Under the pieces are notes generated by a model. The model saw only the letters and a program-made list of their open reading frames with translations, did not search any database and had not been told where the DNA came from. This document shows, in pieces, positions 46,863 to 57,027 of a DNA stretch of 64,000 bases (the stretch's first letter is position 1; the number at the start of each line of letters is the position of its first letter). The translations under genes were made by a program, and so were the position numbers. Source of the DNA: Clavaria fumosa (lineage: Eukaryota; Basidiomycota; Agaricomycetes; Agaricales; Clavariaceae); NCBI GenBank assembly GCA_951802425.1, contig OX637799.1, positions 3,100,001-3,164,000 of the forward strand, in the 5' to 3' direction.

Positions 46863-47623
46863 GTTGTTTTTTAAAGTGTGGAGGGTACCCCAAATCTTTA
46901 ACCTGACATTAAAGAGTCAGGCAACCTGTATAAACCAAGTCAGATGTCTGACCTTGTCTTGAGGTCCTTTTGCTGTGCATGAGGACGATGGGTGTGCAAC
47001 GTCTCCCTGAACATACTCCACATTGTATCTTTCAAGGTGAGGGGCCTGGCTTGCTATTAACTATATGCACAAGATATCACACATAGCCATACCCAATCAA
47101 GGAATTGGGTTGCTGTGTTGTTTCGACCATAATTTCAACACAATCTGATGAAAAGTCAATTATGTCAAATAAAGACCAACAATGATAGGCCAAGATGTAC
47201 CTTTCAATCCAGGTATGTATTGGCTAAGACAAACTAAATAGAGTGGGCCAATAATGTCAAAGAATTTGGACCAAGATATACTCTTTGATCAAGGTAAATG
47301 TCGGCCAAGACAAACTTTAATGTGCAATGTCTGGGGCAACTCAAAAAGTCACATGACTTTGTTGAATCAACAAAGTCTTGTGACTTTTTTGAATCACAAC
47401 ACATATCTAAGACAAAAACACGGTTGTATGTGGTGTACATAGGTGTTGCGTAGTTGTGAGTTAAGGAGGGAGGGGAGGTGAATATTGTATGTATTGTGGT
47501 TGTGATCCCTTTGATAAACACTCAAGTTGACACTCAATCTACTGGCCGAGATGAAAAATTTGATTGTTTCCCTGGGCTTTGCCAGACATATACTGTTACA
47601 GAGAAAGGCTACATACATGGGGT
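46863..47623. other. Spacer between dioxygenase and PHD genes
   Basis: About 760 bp that should hold the dioxygenase promoter and the 3' UTR of the PHD-protein gene. GGCCAA words recur (47010-47300). A hairpin sits at 47341-47392. No further gene seen. Confidence 0.5.
47341..47392. repeat. 52-bp hairpin palindrome
   Basis: TCAAAAAGTCACATGACTTT is followed, without a loop, by its near-exact complement ending AAGTCTTGTGACTTTTTTGA. It lies downstream of the PHD-protein gene and upstream of the dioxygenase gene, so it could act as a terminator-like or boundary structure, or be a tiny inverted-repeat element. Confidence 0.85.
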
Positions 47624-49181
47624 CTAATCATGTTGAGTTAGTAGCCAACGACCGCCAAGAATTTCGGGACCGAGCCATACCCTGGCCTCGGGGGCATTGA
47701 AAACCAGTGTGTTGGAACATTTCGGGTTTCCACATGCAAACAATTGAGAAAGTTCAGGGCCACTGGCTGAGACCCATGCTCTGATACACCCACACCGGCT
47801 GCACTGCACAGGGAGCTGGTGTCCCCATGGTCGCAGATCAGGATGAACCCATGTGTAGCAATTTCCTCGGACTTGCCCATTTACTGTACGGATATGAACG
47901 ATGTCGGTGTGTCAGCAAATCGCAGAGGTAGTCAGAAGCAGATGTCGGAAACAGTCCTCGAGTGCGAATTTTTCAACCAAGACTTGCTGAGCATATCCGA
48001 TGATAAACCCCACCATGAGGCAAGGCTGTAACTCAGCTGCAGTAAATGCAACGACATTAAGGACTGAAAGTCTGCAGAAACATGTGAATACATGTCCAAT
48101 TTCATGCTGCAATAACTTACTGCTTGGTGATCTCAGCCAGCTCGGCATAGCTTGAGGCGTTCCTGACCAAAGCGCCGCAAGACATCATCCACAGTGTGGT
48201 ATCGCATTCTTTAAGAAACGATGTGTATTGAGATGGAAGGAGCAAGTTGAGGACCTGTTACACTTAACTTCAGCCAACCCACGTTGCACATGCAATGAAC
48301 CACTCACATGTTTAACAGAACCGCACAACGTCAGTGCCAGGAATAAGTCGCCTGTGTCTTCGTGTGAGTGGTTTGTTACGAAGATGAGGACACGGGGATG
48401 GGTATGCCTACAATGATTAGTACAACCACATTTGCAGCATAAATTGACTTACTTGATACGATCGGATAGACTTTGCATCTTGGCAACATGAGCCTTGATG
48501 CCAGCATCGTCACCCAAATCGAATACAATCTCTTCGTAGAACAACAGCGATGACTCCAAATATGCTCGCATATACTCCACCAGGATCACAGCAGGGGATC
48601 CTGCGCTGTCCAAACCATGAAGAATAAAATGAAGGACAGTTAGACCTTCATTGCTGACATGGGAGGCAGCGGTCATTTGGAAGTTGCCAACAACAGTGAG
48701 ATGCGAAGGAAATGCTGGTTTTAACGAATTTGGATTGAGCTTTTCGTCGACAAGCTCAAGACCTTTGTGAATGTAGAAACCCTGTCTGATTTTAGAACAG
48801 CTGGGCAGAGAAAATGAATGTAAAGGACGCACGTAATAGGGCTGTAGCGTGGGCCCTTTGAACGCCTGCGAGTGGCAGTAAAGGCAAAGGAACCTAAGTT
48901 GTTCATAGCTTTCAATTGTCGGTGGAATTGCGATGCACTTGTTGCAGAGTGCTTGCGAGCAGCGGTCACAAATGACGAGATGACCGCCATTCAGACACAT
49001 GTAACAATACTACGGTTGGTTAGCACAGTTGCTTGGCAGGTAAGCAGTGAATACGTACCTGCTCACCCCCACTTTCATGACTGTGCAAAATCTGGGGAGG
49101 CGGGAGTGATCCAACGCCAGGGTTTACCCGTAGAGCGCATCCACCTGTACTCTTTTTTGGTGTCTGTTTAGTTCGGGCCAT
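47624..49181 (-). CDS. PHD-finger protein with histone H3 tail mimic
   Basis: Exon 1 (49181-49059) encodes MARTKQTPKKSTGG, matching histone H3 (MARTKQTARKSTGG) at 12 of 14 residues, then diverges (CALRVNPGVG). Exon 2 (49009-48453) begins with a cross-brace zinc finger of PHD type: CYMC, CDRC, CNKC and CLYC pairs, with the GGHLVICDRC core. PHD fingers commonly read the H3 N-terminus. Later exons (48407-48308 and on) contain VLIFVTNHSHEDTGDLF and TLWMMSCGALV, a His and a Cys spaced as in caspase/CHAT-like peptidases (tentative), then a C-terminal Cys cluster CSRCGC...ACGNPKC. One TGA at 47914-47912 interrupts the last exon; it may be a mutated Arg codon. Splice sites around 48307-48210 are uncertain. 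The protein is cargo of the 14.8-kb element. Confidence 0.75.
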
Positions 49182-49765
49182 TGTGAGGGTCAGAGAGGTG
49201 TTATCGATAGATCAATCAATGAGTGGCCATGCCTTTCCCACATGTTCAGGGATGATTGTGTGACTGCGTCTTTTTTGTTTTTGTTTTTTGAATCAGCATT
49301 TATATACTGCAACATGTGTTGAAGTGAGAGTATGCTCGCGACCAGTAGATAGCAAAGGACTGTATCAAGCAGTGTTTGGACAGAGCTCCGCAAACATGTA
49401 AGGAATGACTACGCTACGTGGTGCGACTATGGTGAACCAGATTACGTAATATCTAATGCTACGATGACTAAGGTCTCCGTACCTCCAACAACATGTAGCT
49501 ACAACAAAGATATGGTTGTACATGTATGTGAATTTGTAGTGTTGGTATAGTTAGTTGTGTAGGGAAGTGTATGTGGAATTTTCTGTAGGGCTCTTCCTTT
49601 AGTCTAAGTCCTCGACAATAGATGCTTACATAATCAGATGTTAAGGTATATACCAAATAGATGCTTACATAATCAGATGTTATACAGTGATGACAAAGGT
49701 ATATACAGGCCAATCCCACAAGCCTCCAATCTCTAATGAGTGTAATGTATGTAATGTATGTATCA
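49182..49765. other. Spacer upstream of the PHD-protein gene
   Basis: About 580 bp, expected to hold the promoter of the H3-mimic gene and the 3' UTR of the large unknown gene. A direct repeat ATGCTTACATAATCAGATGT occurs twice (about 49622 and 49663). Nothing else recognised. Confidence 0.5.
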
Positions 49766-50795
49766 TTACCATCTCGAGCGAGTAGTATGGTTAGTATTTG
49801 CCATCTGCTGCACTGCTTTTGCAGTCATCTTCCGGGCCCTTGGGAGTGGCTTTCTGGGGACAAGGACGACGTCCTCAGTCATTTGAGTGCTGAAACCAAA
49901 CTCATAATCAGAGCTGTTCGATTGCCATGTCAAATAGACTTACCTTGGCCCTGCTATGGGAGGCTCACCCTCCACCTGCAAGATCCTCGCCCTGCGAGGC
50001 TTTTTCCTGGTCGAGTATATGATCAGTGCCTGTTGAACATAATTGGTGACTTACAGTGGTTTTGGGGGTGCATCTCCTGGCTTCCTCTTCCGGACACGCT
50101 CTAGAGGTGGGCGACCAATGAGTGAGTCTTGATGGATAACAACCGTAAGTGCTGAATCAAGGAGCCACTGAGGGACTCCAGGTGGCGGAGTTCCCGGCTC
50201 AATCTCCTGCTGGCGGGCAATGTCACGGAGCCCCAGTCCGATTCCCAATACAATCAAAGGTGCAGCAGCAGTGTTGACAAGCTCTGCATGTAGCAGAGCT
50301 TTGGCCTTCTCGAAACCTGCGGATGTGTGGAATGTCTGGGGCAAGTAGCCGCCAGCAAAGGTCCAAGAAGACCACTCAGGGAGAGCCTGAGTGGTCTTCG
50401 CAAGAAAGTCGGCCTCACCCTGAAAGGCTATATTAACACATAGAAATTGGAAAGCGTATGTACTTACATTTGTATTGTCCACAAACTTAACCATTTCCTG
50501 GAAACGGGGATCCTGTGACAATTGGCACAAGTACGCAATCCAAGTCTCCTTGCTGTGGGGCACAGCGGCAGGGCTGGCTGGATGCACAGAAGCAAGAGTG
50601 GTAGGACGGGGCACTAGAGCATTGTCGTCGGTGATGGCCAATGTGCTTTCATCAGGTGATGTCAGGCCTTCAGCCAAGATGTTAGCAATAGATTCGGCCG
50701 AGTCGTCAACTGCCGCATTTGCCAGGGCATCCTCATCAGCTGTTCTCGTTGGCAAATCAGGACGTGATTTGGCCAAAGGCTTGACATCACAGCCC

Positions 50796-50829
<34 letters not shown>

Positions 50830-52397
50830 CATTGTCATTGCCGTCGTTGTCATTGTCATTGTCATTGTCATTGTTGTCCTCATCCTCGTCAATCTCAACA
50901 TACTGTTCCTTCTTTTTCCCCTTCACTTGCCTCTTTGACTGGTCCCGGCGATCTCTCTTGTCACAGCCTGTAAAAACCAAGCCCACCAACCCATTGTTCT
51001 GCCTTTTCACCCATGCATCCCACAGCACAGCGATCTCCTCCAGACGGAGATGGGATGGATCTCGAAGATGCACACCTGTGGGCAAGTGCCCGACCTCAAA
51101 AAACTTGTCTGGATCTCCAGATATATTCCCCCATCGAACGCGTGCACGTCTGTTGCCACAGAAGGTTCCTTAAAATGCTGTGAGTGACGTGGATGTGCTA
51201 ATTTATTATGCTTACTATAATTTATCTTGACATAGTTGCGGATCATTGCCTTGCAATCGACAAGGCTGCGATCTCCTCGTGCTGGCAGGATTGCATAGCC
51301 ATCATCATTGATTTCCAGTTCATCCTCATCGGCAGACTCGTCATCCTCATTTTCAGCATCATCTCCAATAACAGCCTCAGCTTGAAGGAGGTGTCAGGGT
51401 TGTATGAAGAACACAATGAATTGCTGACACGCACAATATTGGTGGACAATATATGTCCCAAAATGCTCCCACGTATCATTGTTCCAATTTGGAAATGCTT
51501 TGGTGAAGGTCTGTCCCTGACGAGGTTGACACTCAAACCTTCCAGTTCAATGTTGGAATTTTAACATTAGAGATAAATGTGAATTCACTTAGTTCGGACA
51601 ATGTTGCCATCAATTCCATAGCCTGCCGTGACAAATAATTGAACACCCATCATTTTCCGAATCTCCTCCATGAATGTTAACACCTTCGTCGCGAGCTTCT
51701 TGCGGTTCCTCAAGTTTCAAGTTAGTAATGTAGTTTAATGTGTTAGTAAGCCACTGACCGTTTCTGCTGCTCTGGGGGTGCACCATCTGAATTCCATTTG
51801 CATGCCAATTCCTCTGCTGCCTTGAGCTCATTTGCCGTTAGCGCATTGACAACCTCTGAGAGTGCCGCTGGGTACAGGCCCATGAAACATTTACTGCCAG
51901 TCTTGACAGCACTGGATGCCTCAAGAATCGCCATGACACGGTCATGATAAAGGACATTTACGGCGTCTCGGGGTTTGTACGTCTTGCAGTACTTGTTTTT
52001 GCCAGGTGGAGTGGCATTTTCGGACACCAAGTCTTCGTCGTTTGATTCATCAGGCTGAGCAGCGTGTTTTTGAGGTTTTGCGAAGTTACAGAACCAATAT
52101 GCGACTTTCTAAGAGTTTTGGGGTAGCTCAAGGGTGCACAAGTGATAAGTAGCAACTCACCTTGTGCAAATCTGCAGGACGTGGTCTAGTTGTCTTGGAT
52201 ACATCATGGGCATCGACAAGCTCCCTTGCAGCAACTGCAATAATCCCTAGTTTTGCAACATTGCCATGGGCATCCTTGTAGGCCATGCTATGCCGCTGAA
52301 GGATCTTGACTTGAGATGGCATGAATTGCATTGTGTGTGAGTGGCAGAGTGACAAGAGAAGTGTAAGAGCCGACTTAAGGGCCAAGAACTCGGGCAA
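49766..52397 (-). CDS. Large protein of unknown function, element cargo
   Basis: A multi-exon minus-strand gene; the stop is at 49768-49766 and the start near 52397 is tentative, since a better N-terminus may lie further upstream in another frame. Visible pieces: FLALKSALTLLLSLCHSHTM (52390s), a Lys/Asp-rich KPQKHAAQPDESNDEDLV, KTYKPRDAVNVLYHDRVMA, FMGLYPAALSEVVNAL, a GVQLFVTAGYGIDG strand pair, TFTKAFPNWNNDTWEHFG, an acidic patch, LRLEEIAVLWDAWVKRQ, a long Asp/Asn run (about 50785-50900), and a C-terminal basic tail (RKKPRRAR). It resembles large hypothetical proteins frequent in mushroom genomes, but I cannot name a domain. At least one TGA interrupts the frame near 51383. It points the same way as the PHD and dioxygenase genes. 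Confidence 0.55.
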
Positions 52398-52439
52398 GTC
52401 AAAAATGATTTGAAGTCACATGATGTTGAACTTTTTGCC

Positions 52440-54288
52440 ATGGCCCGATCGAGATTGTAAGGCGGCTAAGGCCCTTATTGATGACACCATAAACTACAGA
52501 CTGGCCAAGAGAGGTAAGGAACGAAAATATAGTGTCGGCCCAAGTTTAAATTTGCAAAATCTACACCCTGGATTGGCCAAGGTGTATGACACTGTATGTA
52601 TTGGTGACTGCATTAGCAGTGCAGTGCCATGTTGGCCAACCTTTAATTGTGTCATAGATAGGATTTTGGGAATATCAGCCAAATCTTGGCCAAGATAATG
52701 CTGATGATATCTTGGTCACAACCAATTACCATTGTAGTTCCTGGAGCATTGGCCAGTCTGAATATTACAGTGTAGCTTAAATGTTGGCCAGGACTATATC
52801 TTTATTAGCCAATCCTGGCCAAGATGATGTTGAACAGATATCTTGGCCGAAACGAATTACTTCGACAGTCTGAATATTACAGCATATCTTACATATTGGC
52901 CATGACTATATGTTGGCCAGGACTATATTTGTGTTGCCTAGGCTGGGCCAAGAGGATATTAATGACATTTCTTGGCCGAAACGAATTGGCTGAGTCCAGT
53001 TATTGGTATTGGCCAGTCCTAATATTACAGCATGTCTGGCATGTTGGCCAGGACTATATTTGTGTTGCCTAGGCTGGGCCAAGAGGATATTAATGACATT
53101 TTTTGGCCGAAATGAATTGGCTGAATCTAGTTATTGATATTGGCCAGTCTTAATATTAAAGCATGTCTGGCATGTTGGCCAGGACTATATTTGTGTTGCC
53201 TAGGCTGGGCCAAAAGGATATTAAGGATACATCTTGGCCGAAACAAATTACCTGAGTCCAGTTATTGGTATTGGCCAGTACTCTATTTGTGTTGCCTAGG
53301 CTGGGCCAAGAAGATATTAATGACATCTCTTGGCTGAAATGAATTGGCTGATTCTAGTTATTGATATTGGCCAGTCTTAATATTAAAGCATGTCTGGCAT
53401 GTTGGCCAGGACTATATTTGTGTTGCCTAGGCTGGGCCAAGAGGATATTAATGCCATCTTTTGGCCAAAACAAATTGGCTGAGTCCAGTTATTGGTATTG
53501 GCCAGTCTTAATATTACAGCATGTCTGGCATGTTGGCCAGGACTATATTTGTGTTGCCTAGGCTGGGCCAAAAGGATATTAATGACACTTCTTGGCTGAA
53601 ACAAATTACCTGAGTCCAGTTATTGGTATTGGCCAGTACTCTATTTGTGTTGCCTAGGCTGGGCCAAGAGGATATTAATGACATCTCTTGGCCGAAACAA
53701 ATTGTCTAGGTCCAGTTATTGGTATTGGCCAGTCCTAATATTACAGCATGTCTGGCATGTTGGCCAGGACTATATTTGTGTTGCCTATGCTTGGCCAAGA
53801 CAATATTCATGACTTGTCTTGGCCAAAACGAATTACAAGAATCTTGGCTGATGATATTGAGGAGATATCTTGGCCAAAATCAATTACTATCCCAGGTCAA
53901 TGAGTATTGGCCAGTCTGAATATTGCAGCATATCATCCATGTTGGCCAGTCTGAATATTGTAGCATATTATCCATGTTGGCCAGAATCATATTTTCTCCA
54001 TTGTATCTTGGCCAAGATGATATGAAAAGCTTGGTCATCATTACAATGAGCCAATTGGCCCATGCGATATTCTTGTCAGCAGGCTTCACTCACTGGCCCA
54101 TTCAACTATCATGTGGTACCCGACACCCAGGCCAAGGTGATATTATCGCTTACACACCCTGTTGCCCCAAGCCATATTTATTGTGCAATCTATGTTATCT
54201 TGGCCAAGGCCGGCCAAAATGCTAAATACGTACTGGTGTACTTTGTGGGTGGCACGATATTAGTGTCCTTTTGTGACTGAATGGGCTG
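52440..54288. repeat. Right terminal inverted repeat with TTGGCC minisatellite
   Basis: Inverted counterpart of 39491-41990. The stretch 53880-54089 is the mirror of 39690-39899 at the same distance (199 bp) from the tip, and the same 69-codon frame can be read in both. The repeat array (about 52850-53850) is shorter than on the left, so copy number has changed since insertion. Confidence 0.93.
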
Positions 54289-54295
54289 AGATAGT

Positions 54296-55502
54296 ACAGG
54301 TGCAGGGACTGTCGATTGCATCCGCCATGATATGAAGCGGCCGAACGGAGTGGGAGATCTTCAGAAAGGTGAGAGGTGAGTATATCTTTTGCTAGCCCTT
54401 GCGTAGCTTCATTTCGGTCCCTCAGATTTATTAATATGGACTACATCTTCTTCAATACCATGCGCCGACACAATACTGACCTCAGGAAAAATTTTATTTC
54501 ATATGACATTTCATGTCAATGGAACCGGAAATTCTGGAACCGTATGCAGATATTTCCTCACAAGTATCACATCAACCAAGACTCTGTTGATGTCAAGTTT
54601 CTCGTCCCTAAATTCCACTTACCTGCACACCGCCCCGCTTGCCATTCCTCGTACTCATTCAACCTTACACCCTATGTTGGCCGGACTGATGGTGAAGCGC
54701 CAGAGCGGGGGTGGTCGAATAGAAACTCCCTTGGCTCAAGCACCAAAGAGATGGGCCCTGGATCGCGTCGGGATACATTAGATGATCACATTGGAAACAT
54801 GAACTGGAAAAAAATATGTGGTCTTGGTATTTGGATTCCCTCTCCTCAATTAAACCACCATAATAACACATTCAACAGGCTCATCTTTATTACGAAAAAA
54901 TCGAGAAGCTGTCCCAGAACGGAATGAACATGCTGTTGCATTTGAGCAGTTGACATTCTCACTCCCCAAGGATTCGGCAAGCAAATGGAAAGACGAGGTC
55001 GAGGCATGGGAGCAGGACAATACGAAGCCAAACCCCTTCGTGTTTAAAGGCCTAAGTACAATTCTACCCGTTTACCCAAGGCTTGTATTGATGTTTCCCA
55101 TGTAGCTGTGGGAATGGCTGCGGTGAAACTGGCACTATTGCAGCAAGAAGCTAGGGAAACCCGGCAGGGCATTGCCCTTGACAACACAATTTCGCATAGC
55201 GTTCTCATCTCGATGGGTTTGGATTTAGAGGAGCAACAGTACGACTTTATTTGGTTCACTCTAGAACACAGAAATTGATTTCAGCAAGTAGACGGCAGCT
55301 TTGTAGTGATTTCTCAGCCCTCAGTGAACACGCTACAGATATCCAACTTGCGAAGATGCAAGAACGTAGAAACGCGCTCCAGCGAAAGGTTGGCAATTGG
55401 TGTACTATTCAGGCACACTACATACCAGGCTTGGCGAACCTTCGAGTGGATTCCGCTGGCCAAGCTGACCAAGAGCCGCAGTCGATACCACTATGGCACT
55501 AG
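54296..55502 (+). pseudogene. KDZ transposase, left element, 3' part (KDZ-L)
   Basis: It resumes the frame broken at 39490 with TVDCIRHDMKRPNGVGDLQK, then NMDYIFFNTMR, the second catalytic Asp in SYDISCQWNRKFWNRM (about 54500), KFLVPKFHLPAHRPACHS, and the Glu in VGRTDGEAPERGWSN (about 54690), followed by STKEMGPGSRRDTLDDH. Later exons give a helical tail (KWKDEVEAWEQDN; LCSDFSALSEHATDIQLAK; NWCTIQAHYIPGLANLR). Similarity to the right copy stops at SIPLW near 55500, where a satellite begins, so the last 200 or so residues are missing. A dead gene. Confidence 0.87.
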
Positions 55503-55559
55503 AGGTGAGCAAATTAATGCATCACATAAGCTAACTACCATAAATAGGTGATGCATCAA

Positions 55560-56870
55560 CAAGGGTAATTAGCTTCTGTGCCTTCGTGCTTGCCATGCCT
55601 TGCATCGTCATGCATTACCCCGTCCCAGCCGTCATGCATCACCCCCGTCCCGCTGTCATGCGTCACCCCCATCCCGCCGTCATGCATCACCCCATCCTGG
55701 GCCCTCACCCTCATCCCTGCCATCGCGCATTGTCCCGCTGTCATGCATCACCCCGTCCCAGCCATCGCTGCCGATCCCGCCGTGTCATGCATCACCCCCT
55801 CGTTGTCGCTGTTCCCACATTGTCCGTCATGCATTACCCCGCCATTCGGTAACCCACTGCGTCATGCGTCACCCCCATCCCGCCGTCATGCATCACCCCA
55901 TCCTGGGCCCTCACCCTCACCCCTGCCATCGCGCATTGTCCCGCTGTCATGCATCACCCCGTCCCAGCCATCGCTGCCGATCCCGCCACGTCATGCATCA
56001 CCCCCTCGTTGTCGCTGTTCCCACATTGTCCGTCATGCATTACCCCGCCATTCGGTAACCCGCCGCGTCACGCCACACCTTGCATCGTCATGCATCCCCT
56101 CAACACCACCTGCTCATCATCGTTATTCTGCACCCATCATGCATCACCCATCACTGCCGATCCCGCCGTGTCATGCATCACCCACTCGTTGTCACTGTTC
56201 CCACGTTGTCCGTCATGCATTACCCCGCCATTCGGTAACCCGCTGCATCACGCCACACCTTGCATCGTCATGCATCCCCTCGACACCACCCTGCTCATTG
56301 TCGTTATTCTGCACCCATCATGCGTCACCCATCGCTGCCGATCCCGCCGTGTCATGCATCACCCCCTCGTTGTCGCTGTTCCCACGTTGTCCGTCATGCA
56401 TTACCCCGCCATTCGGTAACCCGCTGCGTCACGCCACACCTTGCATCGTCCCTGCTCATCATCGTTATTCTGCACCCATCATGCATCACCCATCGCTGCC
56501 GATCCCGCCGCGTCATGCATCACCCCCTCATTGTCACTGTTCCATGCCCATCTTGCATCACCCCGCTCATCATCGTCACCCCATCACCCCGCTCGTTGTT
56601 GCTATTCTGTGCCCATCATGCATGACCCATCACTGCCATTCCCTGCTGCTGTGCATCATGCATCACCCGTTGCCGCCCTTCCCACCACTGCAATCGCGCA
56701 TTGCTCGTCCCAGCCGTTGCCGCCATCGTCGCCATCATCGCCATTCGTGCATCACACATGTATCGCTCGTACCCACTATTATACATGCCTGCTTGTCGTT
56801 GTTCCTCTGCTGCCATCATGTATCATGTATCACCCACTCATTACTCTTTCCCCAGGTCTGGGGTCGCATC
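55560..56870. repeat. GTCATGCATCACCCC satellite, higher-order units
   Basis: Built from short GTCATGCATCACCCC words arranged in higher-order units of about 180-206 bp, marked by GCCATTCGGTAACCC at about 55841, 56047, 56227 and 56408. Open frames of several hundred codons on the plus strand are repeat artefacts. The same satellite, inverted, lies in an intron of KDZ-R (58130-58770). Confidence 0.92.
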
Positions 56871-57027
56871 CACCCTTACAGTAATGCGTCCCGATGTAGC
56901 TCTTCCTGATGTAGCTCCTCCTGATGTAACACTACCTGAAATATACCAGTGTGATACTCTTCCCTGCGTGATACTCTTCCCCTCAATCATAATGTCACCT
57001 GTCTCATATATTCATTCATGTCATTAA

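Larger units (their letters stand above)
39491..54288. mobile_element. 14.8-kb KDZ DNA transposon inserted in KDZ-L
   Basis: Both ends carry the same inverted terminus: CACACCATTCAGTCC at the left and, complemented, CAGCCCATTCAGTCA at the right, followed on both sides by AAAAGGACACTAATATCGT. The flanking sequence AGATAGT is present on both sides (39484-39490 and 54289-54295), and outside it the two halves of the KDZ-L gene continue one another. The first 400 bp of the arms mirror each other at identical offsets, and the arms then run into long minisatellites. Between the arms lie four genes: KDZ transposase (+), TET/JBP dioxygenase (-), H3-mimic PHD protein (-) and a large unknown protein (-). 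This is a complete, bounded element with cargo. Confidence 0.93.

Noticed and set aside
49059..49181. A histone H3 pseudogene fragment by chance next to the PHD gene
   Set aside because: The similarity stops after 14 residues, the exon has a good GTACGT donor in phase with the finger exon, and nothing of the histone fold follows. It is kept as a real N-terminus, but transcript proof is needed.
55578..56909. A 443-codon open frame
   Set aside because: It is a product of the GTCATGCATCACCCC satellite, with no domain and with codon content dictated by the repeat.
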